Shown here: piece by piece, positions 21,535 to 33,752 of the stretch
How positions within the stretch are numbered: the stretch's first letter is position 1
Layout: each line of letters opens with the position of its first letter
Source of the DNA: Magnolia sinica
Lineage: Eukaryota; Streptophyta; Magnoliopsida; Magnoliales; Magnoliaceae
Length of the DNA: 64,000 bases
Direction: 5' to 3'
NCBI RefSeq assembly: GCF_029962835.1
Contig: NC_080573.1
Span: 30,931,001-30,995,000 of the forward strand
Made by a program: the position numbers and the translations under genes
The notes under the pieces: model-generated
The model's input: only the letters and a program-made list of their open reading frames with translations
What the model was told of the DNA's origin: nothing
Databases searched by the model: none

Positions 21535-22800
21535 TGGAAATAGTGGAGAGGAAAAGCCCATCTTTCAAACTATTTCCTTTGGTGTGGTCCACTTGAATCA
21601 CATGTGGGCCTGATTTTTGGGCTTCAAGGCTAAGTTTTAGTGTGACATCTAATGGTTGGAGTGGATTTTGTATAATCATCACAGTGGGCATTATAAAAAT
21701 CAAGGATGGCTGTTTCTCTTGGAACTATTTCCCTTGGTGTGTCCCACATGGTCAGCTCAATTTTCTTGCTTTGGACCCATCATGGGATTATACATCTAAT
21801 GGTCGAAGTGGATCTCACGGACACATCACCGTGGACCCTTTCAAAAATCAAGGGCGGGCTTCTTGTAAAATTTTCTTGTCTAATGAGAAGGTCTAGGTCC
21901 AACGGGCTGGACGATATGTTAAAGGCCAAATGTCCAACCAGCATATAACTTCCAACCTTTCATGTGTCTGCAAAATCCAAGCCGCCTAATATGTTAGGCC
22001 ATCATAAGCATGCCTTCTGGAAAACTCCACAATGGCCACTCCTTGAATGGACAGGACTTATGTTTCATTATTTACCAATGTCTGAACATTGTTTCATATG
22101 GTGTAGACCACTTGATTTGTAGATACTACTGACCATTGCGCTGAACGATACTCGTGGTGGGGCCAACCTTTTGGAAGGCTTGATGTCACATGCATTTATA
22201 CTTTGCATGTTATAATATGGGTGGACGACTATAGCTTATGGTCCAACAGGTTGGAATTAAGAACTTTATTTTGGAATATATCACTGTTTCATCAAAACTA
22301 GTACGAGACATACGCCCACCTTTGTCTTTTTACGGGGCCACCATTATGTGTTTGTGAGATCAACTCTGACCATTAGATGTCAATGCCATGCTGTGCCCAA
22401 TGATGAAAAAATCAGGCTGACCTATGATTCAGGTGAGCCACACAAATGCAAACGGTTGGAAGAGACACATCTACCCCTGATTTTACAAGGCCCACCATGA
22501 TGACTATATGAAATCCAATCTAACTATTAGATGTCACACAAAGCTAAGCCTGGGAGCCAAAAATTGGGCTCATAAGTAATTCAAGTGGGCCACACCAAAG
22601 GAAACAGTTTGGAGGGTGAGCTTTTCACTCTACTTTGTTTCCAATCCTGTGGTTCGTCTGAAGCACAAAGTGGGCTGTTTTTAGGCCCTGGTTCTAAAAT
22701 GGGGCGGCACACCTGATTGTCAGGGCAGATTTTACATTAACATCACAGTTGCACCCACCTGAGCCGTGACCTCTTTTACAAAGTAAGGTGAAATAACTCA
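21535..22800. mobile_element. Repeat family 3, long uninterrupted copy
   Basis: Collinear with 7790-9090 but without the SINE. It carries several 'actgtttccyttggtgtggyccac', 'gatttttgggct' and 'gtggatttyrtataaacatcac' modules, in both orientations. At least two module pairs are inverted relative to each other (about 21570-21860 against 22430-22760), so the whole element is an imperfect palindrome. No coding frame. Confidence 0.55.
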
Positions 22801-22879
22801 CTCTCCAACATTTAGTAACATTAAATAATTTTAAATTCGGTGAACTAGTCCAATTAGTTGTGTGTGAGCATTTATACAC

Positions 22880-23090
22880 AAGGTAATATGAGGTCGACCT
22901 CGTGAGGTCGAGCTTTGTGGGCCTTGCCATTTTGTATACATCCATATCATCAATCAAATGCACCCTTCTATGGTGTGCCATGAGCCAAAAACTCAAGCCA
23001 ATCCATGACTTAGTTGGGTTACACCAGAGACAAAAGTTGAGAGTTGATGCCCACCCATTGAAACATGGAAGGATTGTTTATAAGGCTGAA
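22880..23090. repeat. Family 2 partial copy, left part
   Basis: Starts with 'atgaggtcgacctcgtgaggtcgagctttgtgggcc' and runs to 'ggattgtttataaggc'. It is then cut by the segment at 23090-24603 and resumes at about 24635 ('gggcccacagtgatgtggttgagacatccaacccatc'). The consensus of other copies shows these two parts are normally adjacent. Confidence 0.6.
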
Positions 23091-24603
23091 AAGACGAGCT
23101 ATCGTGTCTTAGAGGGGAGGGAATGAATAGAACAATATCAAATATTTCTATATAATGCGGGATAAATGAACAATTAATCTTAATTGCTTAGAGTATTGAA
23201 ACTTTGATTTCAAATAGTTCGTTATACAACCTTCACCTAAAAGATTTAGGCAGGACAACCTTATTTCACGATGACTTTAAGATCAATTTTTCAAACTTTT
23301 AAGAGATAAAATAACTAACGCATTCACAATAAATGAAATAATCAATCACAACAAATGCATAAGGAGTTATAGTGGTTCGGTGCTTAAACTCATACCTACT
23401 CGACTCCTAAAATTACTACCCTCATAATTTTGGCTTTCATTATTTCAAGGTTTTCACAGAATCACCTTAACAACTTGATACAATTCTTGCGATTTTCACG
23501 GGCTATCACAATAAAACCTACTTTGTGATTTTCACGGGTTCACCACAAAACAACCCGCTAAGATATTCGGGCAATCTCAAAAAAATCCAAATGAAATAAA
23601 TAAAAGGATTACAAGTTACTTATTTTCTAGAGCTGAAGATGTAACCGAAGTTTGCTTATAGCAATCTTCTTTCTTGAGATTTGATATAACAGTATATGTT
23701 CACCCCAAAATAATAAAGGGATCTAATGTATTTTCAATGTAATAAAAGAAAATTCTAATGCTACAAATTCAATTCTCTAAATCTCAAGTAGAATATGGAT
23801 TACTTTATTAAAAATGATTAAAACTAACTTGAGAAAGATAATACAATAATCTAAAATAAATATTAGAATTACCACACAAACAACTTAAGAAGGACCTGAC
23901 TTTCTCTCTTTGCTTGAATAGATTATTGACAAATTTTTGTGCTTTGAATGAATGAGAGAAGGCCTCTATTTATAGCCAGATGAATTGGAAATTCAGTCAG
24001 CAGGATTTTTGGTTCGGTTGACCGGATTTCAAATATTGTTATCTAATGGCTCTCGGATTCTGCGAGATAAGAGAAATCAAATTTTGGCTGGCCCAAGCCA
24101 AAATTCAGCTGGTCGAATCTCCAATTTGGCAAGCCAAATTTACTTGAAATCCGAAAAGTTGCATTACTGGAAACTTGACCGAACAAAACTCGAGCTAACC
24201 GAATATCACGGTCGGCTAGCCGAACCCAGTGTCGGGTTCGACTGGCTAAACTTGCCACGTAAAATTCGATAATTGTTGTAAACTTGCTCGAATTATATTG
24301 GGTTAGCCGAATATAGTTAGGCTAGCTGAACCTAAGCTAGCCGAACTTCTGTGCTTTTATATTGTATATATTGTATTTACAACCATAATTTAAAAACACC
24401 TACCCTAGGATCATTATAAGGTTATACTACCTGATGGTTGATACATACAGAGTTCTTTAGTCTTGAACCATGCAAAGTCTTTAAGGTTTGAAATGTTGAG
24501 TCGACTTTGAGATGTCGAGCCTGTCTTTAAGTGATCTTCATGAGTTGCCGAAGAATACCGGAGTGCACTTGCGATACATCCGGAACTACAAAATTTGACA
24601 ACA
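23090..24603 (-). mobile_element. Probable solo LTR inserted into a family 2 repeat
   Basis: The segment interrupts a family-2 unit. Read on the minus strand it begins TGTTGTCAAATTTTG (at 24603) and contains a TATA box, GGCTATAAATAGAGGCC (about 23964-23980), followed by a pyrimidine-rich leader. At its far end is 'tcttagaggggaggg', a motif I associate with copia-type LTR edges. Length about 1.5 kb with no internal coding. Target duplications are not clear at the left edge. The 95- and 71-residue frames at 23985-24272 are overlapping artefacts. Confidence 0.5.
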
Positions 24604-24634
24604 CTAAGTGTGCCTTAAATATAAGCACTTACAA

Positions 24635-25470
24635 GGGCCCACAGTGATGTGGTTGAGACATCCAACCCATCGATTGTGTGTCCCACTTGGATGAAGGGTC
24701 ACACCAAAATCCAGGCCATTACCAAACTCAAGTGGGCCCCACCATGCACTTTTAGATTTTAGGCATGATTTCAGATGTAGTGGCCCAACCGAGTTCTAGA
24801 CTCAACTGATTTTTGGGACATCCCACGACCTAGAGGCGACCCACCTAATGCACGGTGTGGATGTCCGACACAGAGCATGGTGAGGCTCATAGAGCTTGAT
24901 CTTATGGCAATATCCCACGAGGTTCACCTCATATACATGTATTTACACAAGAAAAGGTTACTATGAAGTTGGCCTCATGGGAGCTTCCCATGAGATTGAG
25001 TTATGTGGGCCCCACAGTAATGTGTGTCAAACATCGACACCATCAATTAGATGCATCCTTCCATGGTGGGACATGGACCTAAAAACCATGCTAATTCACG
25101 ACGTAAGTGAGCCACACTATAGACAATAGTTGAGAGTGGATGCCCACCCATTGAAACCTTCCTGGTTGTTTTTAGGGCCCACGTAGATGTGGTTCAAACA
25201 TACAACCCATCCATTGTGTGTTCCACTTGGATGAGTGGTTGCATCAAATTTCAGGTCATTCCAAAACTATGGTAGATCCAACCAAATGCTTTTAGATGTT
25301 CTAGACATGATTTCACATGGTTTTAGATTGTATGGCCCACCTGAGTTTCGAATATGGCTGATTTTTGGGGCATCCCATAACCTATAGGGGACTCACCAAA
25401 TGCATGTTGTGGATGTCCAGCACACATCATGGTGGGGCCCATAGAGCTCGGCCTCATGGGAAGCAAACAA
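24635..25470. repeat. Family 2: right part of the broken copy plus one more copy
   Basis: From 24635 the broken unit continues through 'tcccacttggatgaagggtcac' and 'aagtgggccccacca' to 'gaggttcacctcat' near 24930. A second unit then runs from about 24965 ('catgggagcttcccatgagattgag') to 25460 ('gtggggcccatagagctcggcctcatggga'). Both have the same orientation. Confidence 0.65.
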
Positions 25471-25474
25471 GGGT

Positions 25475-25960
25475 GGCTTAGGCAGGCCCCACCGTGATGT
25501 ATGCGTGAAGTCCACCTCCACCATTTGCTGCCTCAGTCATGTTAGGCTCAATGCCCAAAAATGACCACATTCAAGATTCAAGTGGACCACACAAGCAGAA
25601 ACCTCATGGATGGGCCTAATCATAGTGGCCCCATATTTGAGGGGTAACTAAAGGTTGGAGTAGATATCATATAATCATCAAGATGGGCCTTGTAAAAAGT
25701 CAACAGTGGGCATCCCTCTCTCAATTGTTTCCTTTGGTATGGCCCACCTGAATCATGGGTCAGCTTGATTTTTGGGCTCTGGGCCTAACAATGAATGACA
25801 CAGTTGATGGTGGAGTGGATTGTACATATACATCATGGTAGACCCTGTTAAAATAAAATAAAAAACAAGGGTGGGCATCACCCTCCAACTGTTTCCCTTG
25901 GCGTGGCTCACCTGAATCATGAATCTACCTGGTTTTTTTTTTGCCCTACACATCACGGAT
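25475..25960. repeat. Family 3 partial copies
   Basis: Modules such as 'caattgtttcctttggtatggcccacctgaatcatgggtcagcttgatttttgggctctgggcctaac' occur twice (about 25720 and 25890) with an intervening 'tcatggtagaccctgttaaaa' segment. Non-coding. Confidence 0.55.
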
Positions 25961-26925
25961 TCAATGGCAGACCATTCATTGATTAGAATGCTGTTTGTCA
26001 GCTCGACCCATTGAAAGCAACCAAATAGGTCCTAGTTGGACACAAATCAAGCATAATTCAGTGGGATTAGAACCCATTACATATGAATACAACAAAAAGA
26101 AGATGAAAGAAATAAAGAAAAAAAGTAATGGTTTATCCCTCCTTCCGATGTTTTCCAAAATGGTTCATTCCGCTTTGATTCTTTGAATTACACTCAAATT
26201 TTTTGTTTTGATTCTCAAAATAGTCCTATATCTAGTCTAAAATTAGTTTCTAAGCTTGCTTCATGGTTGAAATGAAGAAATAAATGGAAAAATGAGTCAA
26301 AATTTTTAAATAAAATTTTCAAAATGCCAACTTTGCTGGCATATGGCCCATGCTGGCTGTAACAACATATGTCAACCATAATGGCCTTGTATCAATCCCT
26401 CATTTTTCTTAATGGACCGGTTCACCCCCTTAACGTGTAATGGCCATAACCAATACCATTTTGAACAATTGATATGGCTATATCTGTGTCATGCGCATGT
26501 GCGTTTGTGTAGCTAAATGTCGACAACTGAAAAAGAAGCTTTTACTGGCTCACATTCAACTCAATAACTCAATAGTCAGGATCATTTTTTTAGCATGATT
26601 ATTGGATCATAGGCTATTCAAAATAGCATCCTTAGGATGGACGCTTCTGAGCTTATCCACCATCTTTGCATTGGGCCATCAGATGGGACGGTATGTGCTG
26701 GTGTTCCTAAGTTGAAATCTCTGTATGATCCATTATACTTTGTCTGGGTATCATACACTACTTATTGGGCTGAAATTCTTATACAGTTTTAGTTCAAGAA
26801 GAGAAAGTATGGGGCTTTCATTTTTGTAAGTTCTTGTTGATTTTTATTATTTTACTTTTCTACTTTTCCTTTTATATTTTGATTGTGGCAAGAATCATCT
26901 ATTCAGTCTTCTGCTGGTTGAATCT
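25960..26925. other. Non-coding stretch, nothing identified
   Basis: No repeat termini or coding homology recognised. Short frames on both strands over 25976-26186 overlap each other and are not supported. Confidence 0.4.
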
Positions 26926-26929
26926 ACAA

Positions 26930-27280
26930 TTTTTGGCTTGTTTCCATTCAATTCCATTCCATCCCATTAAAAACCCCATAATCAGCCCCATTCTAGCTAC
27001 ATTAAAACCTCCAAAATTCAGCCATATTCCAGCCTATTAAAAAACCCCCCAAATTAGCCGTATTCTAGCCCATTAAACCCCAAAATCAGCCTCGCTCCAG
27101 CCCCATTATAAAATAAAAATAAAAATCAGCCCTATTCCAGCCCATTAGAAGCCCAAAATTCCATTCCAAATCCAATCCCTGATACAATCAATTAAAGTCC
27201 AAAATCCCAAACCATTAACAATCCTAATCTAGTCTATTCCAATCTATTAAAGTCTAGAATCTCAGCTCATTAGCAATCTT
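26930..27280. repeat. Degenerate minisatellite, about 33-bp unit
   Basis: Units of the form 'cagccccattccagcccattaaaaccccaaaat' repeat about eight to ten times with variable length and growing divergence to the right ('cctaatctagtctattccaatctattaaagtctagaat'). It sits to the left of the Tat-like LTR, where an LTR retrotransposon's internal leader would be. No coding sense. Confidence 0.6.
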
Positions 27281-27499
27281 CTGTTCTAAACTAGAAACCA
27301 CTATATATTCACTCCATTACTTTCTGAAGTAATGATGTCTACTCGTATTGGTAACATCTATCGAGGGAGGCTTACCAATTAACAATGAGACAATTGCATC
27401 ACCGAACTATTCGCAAGGGTAGTTGTGAATGCTAGATCGCTAGTGGATTGCGCTCAAAGGTCCATTTGAAGCTTTATGTTATATTTGTGACTTTAAGGA

Positions 27500-28683
27500 G
27501 TTGTACATTTGACTTGGAATCGCCACTGGCCAATTACTCAAATTTACATAGTCGACTAGATCGTGTAGCAACATTAAGCTAGAAGATCAGAGGATTCTCT
27601 GACTTAAAATGACTTTGGATCCACGAATTAGGATTCTATGTAAGGGACCACGATGATAAAGAGGGAAAGTGTCAGGCACTCTCTCTGCTCGTACAAAAGT
27701 ACAGTCTCTACTTCATAGGACTCAACAAAATACAAGGGATTAGGGTAGTTCTTCGGCATAGATGATGTAGTGTGTGGAATGTAGTCTAGTGATGCAATGC
27801 TTACTTCAAGGAATGGGCTGCAAAAGACTTTCTTGGAGAAGCAGTCGAAATGCACTTAATCCGAGTTTTTGATGTGCAAGATCCGCTATCCTAGCAAGAC
27901 ATAAAGCATACACTCGAACTGACTAGATGAGTAAGGTGGTTGAGAGTGGAAATGATGATGCACAATTCTGATGCAAATGAGAATGAAACTGATATGAGTT
28001 AAGCAAGTGAGTGGATGGGTTGTTGTAAGGATTGATTGGAGTGGCGGCCTTTCCGTGGCTTAGGTGGCTAGGATTTAATCTTAGTTGGGTTGACTTAAGG
28101 CTTGAGGGCTTCCTCTCCTTCACGGTCTTCTCTCCTTAGTGGATGGGTGGCTTAGGAGAGTGAGTGGTGGAGGATAAGAGATGGTGAATGAAAGACGAAA
28201 AATGATTTGGAAATGATGAGGGGGTAGGGGGTATTTATAGTTGTTTGGGGTGACATTTTGGTGATTTTTAAAAAGGTTGGCGGCTAAATAAGGTTCTAAG
28301 GGCTGTGATTGGTTGTTGGGGTGGATGTGCCACGTGGTGCATTGTGGTTGGTTGGATCAGATGGCATGGGGCATAATTTGGTGGGGAAAACAAGGGGCAA
28401 AGGAGTCATTTTACCCCGAGCGAGACTCTTGAGGTGGTGTTTGCTTTTTCTCCCCCTCACCTAACCCGTGATAAAATATTGTGGAAATCCACGTGGATGG
28501 ACCCTAGTTTTTGCCGGGAGCCTAGGTGAATTCCTGGTTCCCCTCTGGTTGCACCCTTTCGCTTTTTTGGGGTCCTAACAGTAAATGGGTTTGGGCTTGA
28601 CTAGGCTTGGGCCTAGGTTTAGGTTAGGTTTAAAGGTCCCACAACTCAGATCAGCTTGTTAGCCCTGGGTGGGGTGTCTACAA
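27500..28683 (-). mobile_element. Probable Ty3/gypsy Tat-like LTR
   Basis: Minus-strand reading begins TGTAGACACCCCACCCAGG at 28683, the type of LTR start I associate with Tat/Ogre gypsy elements. A TATA box (ACTATAAATACCCCC, about 28227-28241) follows. Past the other end, GTGGCGATTCCAAGTCAAAT (about 27507-27526) resembles a tRNA-Arg-type primer site of that lineage. A related stretch, with 'gacttggagtcgccactagcc' and 'gctcgtaccaaagtacag', recurs at 43217-43385. No second LTR is in the window. The minus-strand frames inside are not genes. Confidence 0.45.
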
Positions 28684-28699
28684 TGGCCAGCTTGGAAAC

Positions 28700-29325
28700 C
28701 GTTGTTGTTAAACTACGTTGAGAACAACATGGAGAGCAACCTAATCCCATTGGAGATCTTAATGGTGACCCAATCCAAAACATGGGTTCCAACCAAAACC
28801 TTCGCTAAATCAAAATGGTATGGGTCTTTGGGAGACTGTTCATGACTTCATGCAACGATTCTTTGCAGAGGGAGCCCATGGCACCACGATAGAGATGCCT
28901 AAGAAAGATGATATCACCAAGAAGGTACAAGTTGAAGTTTCAGACCTCATAAGTTGCCTTTATGTAAAGGATTTTGCTGATTGGATTACAACACTTAAAG
29001 ATTATTTTGCATGGTAAGACATTGATGATGTCTCAAGTGGCCTTTGATAAGCTCAAGTTAAAGGGCCCAACAAGAATCAGGTTGCGAAGCATCGACAACA
29101 ATAATCTTATGATGTGAGTTGATATGATGGAGAAACTCGAAAGTAAGTATTTGCCTTCAGATTACATGGATACTCTTCACCAGGAGCTCCTTGCATTCAA
29201 ATAGGGAACTTTATGGGTGGATGACTACATTGAGAAGTTCAATGAGCTTTTTATCCATTGTAAGCTTGTAGAAAGGGACCACATAACGGCCAACCACTAT
29301 CGAGCAGGGTTATGCCAATAAATCT
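28700..29325 (+). pseudogene. Ty3/gypsy gag fragment
   Basis: The frame encodes a retrotransposon gag-like sequence: DFADWITTLKDYFAW (28972-29016), and after a stop a diverged 'VKLKGPTRIRLRS' and 'LESKYLPSDYMDTLHQELLAFK', then 'LWVDDYIEKFNELFIHCKL' and 'RYxxGL'-like 'HYRAGL'. This is the order of the gypsy gag capsid domain. Several stops and at least one frameshift make it dead. It ends abruptly at about 29330, where copia sequence begins. The same gypsy lineage may resume at 32670. Confidence 0.7.
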
Positions 29326-30194
29326 AGTATGAGATGGCATGTATGATTTTGACTCATTCCGCAAGGTGTTTTCCACGTAAAATTCGTGTGCTTGTGATTG
29401 CTTTGTTTACGTTTGATTAATCTCGTATGATCTGAATTTGGGGTTTGCTTCCGCAGATTTCTAACAAGTGGTATCAGAGCTAACTTTGGGTTTCGAGTTT
29501 GGATTTGAGTCATGATGATTAAGGGATCAAATGTGAAGTATGAAACAGATAAGTTCACAGGTAAAAACAACTTCGAACTATAGAAGGTGAAAATGAGAGG
29601 CCTCTTTGTTCATCAAGGGCTACAACACACACTCCTTGGTATTGAAAAGCATGTGGCATCTATGAGCGATGAAGAAAGATCCAACTATGTTTGGCGAACT
29701 ATGTATTTTACAATGTCCTTAATCAAAAGACCACCACATGACTTTGGAAGAAGTTAGATAGCTTGTACATAAAGAAATCATTTTCGAGTCGTCTGTATCT
29801 TCAAAAGCAATTTTATAATCTGAAGATGGCAGAACAGTCGGATCTTAATGAACACATTAGCGCGTTCAATCAAATCCTTTACAAATTGATGAGAGTAGAA
29901 GTGAAGATGGGCGAGGAAGATTAAGCCCTAATTCTGTTAAACTCTGTTCCATAGTCTTATGATAGCTTCGTAGAAACGACATGCCACGGTAGAAAGACCA
30001 TTGATGTTGAGACTGTCATCTTGGCCCTTTGGTCAAGGGTGTTGAGAAAGGACATCAACACAAGTTCCTCTACGGATGCATTGGTAGTTAGGGAAAGAAT
30101 TCAGAGCAGGAGAAACGAAATTCATCGCATTCACGATCCAAGTCTAAGGGCAAAGAAAAGATAAAGTGTCATAACTATAGAAGACGAAGGGCAT

Positions 30195-30539
30195 ATGAAG
30201 AATGATTGTCAGAATCCTAAAGCCCGAAAGGATAAAGCAGATGAAGCGCCCAAGGAGGCCAACGCAGCAGAATTGAGTGAGGATGTGGACACTAGTGATG
30301 TTTTGACTGCATCCAAATCCAGCTATCTCAGCGATGAGTGGATTTTAAAAGCGGGGGCATCATACCACATGACCTCGCATCGGGATTGGTTCACCACATA
30401 CAATGAGCATAAATGTGGCCAGGTATTTATAGGCAATGATATTGCCTGTAAGGTCGTTGGAACCAAATTGGTGCGCATTAGGATGTGTGATGGGATGGAA
30501 CGCATTCTGACAAATGTGAGACTTATTCATGATCTATAG
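30195..30539 (+). pseudogene. Copia gag-protease segment of the nested element
   Basis: A 114-codon open stretch of the dead copia polyprotein. It starts with the tail of the zinc knuckle (MKNDCQNPK), a charged linker, then the aspartic protease DEWILKAGASYHMT. The catalytic D-S/T-G triad reads KAGAS here, so the aspartate is lost. GNDIACKVVGTKLVRIRMCDG and VRLIHDL are the usual downstream copia words. A stop ends it at 30539. Confidence 0.8.
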
Positions 30540-31881
30540 AAGAATTTAATCTCTCTAGGAGATCTTAAGGCAATTGAATATAAATTCACTAAGTTTGATC
30601 ATGTCCTGAAGGTTTCAAAGGGGGCACTCATAATGATGAAGGCATAACGGAATGGAAACCTTTACAGGTTGATCAGAAATAATGTGTTGGGTGCAGTTGC
30701 AACGTTTGTAGCGGAGTCTACGTTGGTACATTTGTTGCATGCACATCTAGGTCACATGAGCAAGCGCAACATGAATGTACTTTCTGATCAATCCTTGATT
30801 CCTGCATTTAAAAGTGTTAATATTGATATATGCGAGCATTATATATATATGGTAAATAGTTAATGTTATCTTTTAAATCGGTAAACATGTTTGTAAAGGT
30901 ATTCTAGATAAAGTGCATTTTGATGTATGAGGGCCATCGCTCGTAGTTTTTGGAGGGGGTTATCGTTCTTTGTATCATTCATATATGACCACTCTAGAAA
31001 AGTTGGGTGTACTTTATGAAGTACAAATCTAATGTTTTTTGCCACCTTCAAAGCGTGGAAAGCGATGGTTGAAAAACAGTCAGGGCAGAAGTTAAAAGTT
31101 TTGTATGACTTGGTCACACGAAAGATCACGATTAGCCATGACCTTAGGTTTGATGAAGATTCTTTGCTCCGTAAGGAAGAACACAAGGAACTAGAAAAAA
31201 TCAACGATGATGGACATTGAAATTGATATGGGTGAAACATAGGTTGAAGTTGAGCCGCAACAACAGGTACAAGAGCAGGTAGAGCAGCCACCTCTCAGGA
31301 GAAATCCACTTAGAGATTGTAGATTACCGGCGAGATACATAAATGACTTGAATATTGCATTCACCCTCATTACTGATAAAGGTCGTCTACCTTCCATGAA
31401 GCATTGGATAACCCAGATACTGAGAAGTAGATGACAGTGATACAAGACGAGATGGACTCTCTGCATAAGAATGAGACGTGAGAGCTGGTGGAGCTTCCCG
31501 TTGGGCGTAAAGCGATCAGGTCCAAGTGGATTTACAAGAAGAAACATGATAAGTACAAGGAAAGATTAATTGCGAAAGGGTATGCACAGAAGGAGGGTGT
31601 TGACTTTAGTGAGATTTTCGTACTTGTGGTCAAGCATGTATCTATCAAGTTTGGTTGCCCAATACAACCTTAAATGGGAATAAATGGATGTGAAGACTGC
31701 TTTCCTTCATGTGATAATTAGAAGAGTAGATCTACATGAAGCAACCAAAGAGGTTGGAAGAAAAGGGGTTAGAGAATAAGTTTTGCAGGTTGAGGAGGTC
31801 ATTGTACGACCTGAAATAGTCACCTAGGCACTGTTATAAGAAATTTGATACTTTCATGGTGAGTCAGCAGTTTTACAAGGA

Positions 31882-32100
31882 GTGAATATGATCACTATGT
31901 CTACTTTAAGACTAAGTGATGGAGGATTCATTCTATTGTTATTGTATGCTGATGATATGCTTATCGCCAGTCACAACATGTTTGAAATTAATATATTGAA
32001 GGCTCAATTATCAGGGACAATCAAAATGAAAAATCTAGAGCCTATAAAGAAGATTCTCGGCATAGACATACACAAAGATAGGGAGATGAGTAGGCTATAG
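31882..32100 (+). pseudogene. Copia reverse transcriptase YADD segment
   Basis: Contains GGFILLLLYADDMLIAS, the reverse transcriptase catalytic box with both aspartates retained, then 'LKAQLSGTIKMKNLEPIKKILGIDIHKDR', the standard copia motif downstream. Upstream and downstream frames are broken by stops. The RNase H region follows to about 32640. Confidence 0.85.
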
Positions 32101-32667
32101 TCTCAGGCGGAATACTTTGAGAAAGTATTAATGAAGTTTGGGATTGACAAAGCTAAGTCAATCAGCACCCCATGCTACTCACTTCATAATTTCTTCATAA
32201 TAATGTCATATTGCAAATGAAGAAAAGTAAGTTGTGTCTCGTGTGCCCTATTCGAGCGCAGTTGATAATTTGATGTATGTCATGGTTTCTACAAGACCGG
32301 ATATTTAACATGCAGTCGGTGTTATGAGCAGATAGATGTTAAACCCCGACAAGCAACATTGGGAGGCAGTGAAATGGCTTCTTTGTTATCTATAAGGTGC
32401 AACGGAATACGTCTTGACATTTCATAAATCAGAGGGAAAGTTAGTAAGTTATGTGGATTCAGACTATACAAGGAATGTAGATAATAGAAAGTCAACTTCC
32501 AGTTACTTGTTTGTATTAGCAGGTAGAGCGGTCAGTTGGATGTCGAAGCTTTAGTCAATTGTTGCTCTTTCCACAACAGATGTTGAGTATATGACGGTGA
32601 TGGAAGCATTCAATAAAGGTGTTTGATTGCAAGGAATGATGAACGAACTTAGGCTTCAATATGAGGT

Positions 32668-33752
32668 CGTGCCTTCCAGACTTTGATAAGGTATTTGAGG
32701 TGAGTTGTGACGCTTTCAATGTCAACATTGGTGGAGTTCTCAATTAGGAGGGGCATCAAATATCTTTTTCAACAAAAAGCTCTCTGATGCAAAGCAGCGG
32801 TACTCCACTTATGACTTAGAGATTTATGGCGTTATTTGTACTTTATAGCATTAACGTCACTATTTGATTAGTAAGGAGTTCGTCCTATATTCTGATCATA
32901 AAGCACTCAAGTACCTAAATTCTCAGCAGAAGATGAGTGCTCGTCGTGTCAAGTGAAGCCCTTTCCTTTATGAGTTTTCTTTTATTATCCATCGTAAGAC
33001 TAGCAAAGACAATCAGGTTGCTGATGCGTTAAGCCGTCACTCATATCTATCGTCATCGATCTCAATCACAGTTCTGCGATTTGAAGAGATGCGGCGTGAG
33101 TATGCTAACAACAAAGATTTTAGACATTTATACAGGAATTCTTAGTGGACAGCATGCGAGACACTCACATTTCAGCATTTGTGATTGCTACTTGTTATGA
33201 GGAATGCAACTTTGTCTACCCAATATGTCCATCCTTAAGTATGTTGTAAAGAAGTTACACACAGGTAGGTGTAGTGGACACTTGGGCAATGATAAGACCC
33301 TAACACTCATTGGAGATGGATACTTTTGGCCTCATATAAAATAAAATGTTGCAAAGATCTATTAGTCATGCAGGGTTTGCCAGCTTGCTAAGGGTCAAAA
33401 GAAAAACAATGGATTGTATCAATCGCTGTCGATCCTACATGCTACATGAGAAGATTTCAGCATGGACTTCATCCTAGGTTTGCCGAATACCACTCGGAAA
33501 GTTGATTCAATATTTGTGGTGGTTGATCGATTTTCAAAGATGACTCATTTCGTATTATGTTTGAATACAACTGACGCTCTCAAGATTGCTCAATTATTCT
33601 TTCAAGAGATTGTTCGTCTTCTTGGGCTTTTGAAGACAATAGTGTTTGATCGCGATACCAAGTTTATAAGTTATTTCTAGAAAACTCTTTAGGCAGCAAC
33701 AAAAAACCAAGCTTTAGTTCTTTGGTGCCTACCACTCTCAGACATAAAGATT
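32668..33752 (+). pseudogene. Ty3/gypsy RNase H and integrase fragment
   Basis: From 32668 the frame switches from copia to gypsy: LPDFDKVFEVSCDAFNVNIGGVL, FFNKKLSDAKQRYSTYDLEIYGV, HYLISKEFVLYSDHKALKYLNSQQKMSARR and DNQVADALSRH give RNase H. Then come a broken zinc-binding region and the integrase core [30 protein letters not shown] (33462 on), [11 protein letters not shown], ending GAYHSQT at about 33752. Stops and frameshifts are frequent. Together with gag at 28700 this suggests one gypsy element split by the copia insertion, with protease and most of the reverse transcriptase missing. Confidence 0.8.

Larger units (their letters stand above)
29335..32665 (+). mobile_element. Ty1/copia element, degenerate, nested in gypsy
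   Basis: A copia element in the + direction. The end of a 5' LTR is followed by a perfect initiator tRNA-Met primer site, TGGTATCAGAGC, at 29469-29480. Gag starts near 29515 (KYETDKFTGKNNFEL then KVKMRGLF). The protease region is at about 30340, and the pre-integrase HLGHMSKRNM is at about 30745-30774. Next come an integrase remnant (FKAWKAMVEKQSGQK, 31044-31088), reverse transcriptase (VGRKAIRSKWIYKKK, RLIAKGYAQKEGVDFSEIF, LLLYADDM at about 31936), and RNase H with YVDSDYTRN and KSTSSYLFVLAG. Most of the integrase core is deleted and many stops are present, so it cannot be active. Confidence 0.85.

Noticed and set aside
23985..24272. 95-codon + frame and overlapping minus frame
   Set aside because: Both fall in the probable LTR; the similarity between strands comes from 'ggctagccgaa'-type words. 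No domain is recognisable.
29469..29480. TGGTATCAGAGC considered as part of a tRNA gene
   Set aside because: It is the 12-mer complementary to a tRNA 3' end and is directly followed by copia gag, so it is a primer-binding site; no cloverleaf is present.
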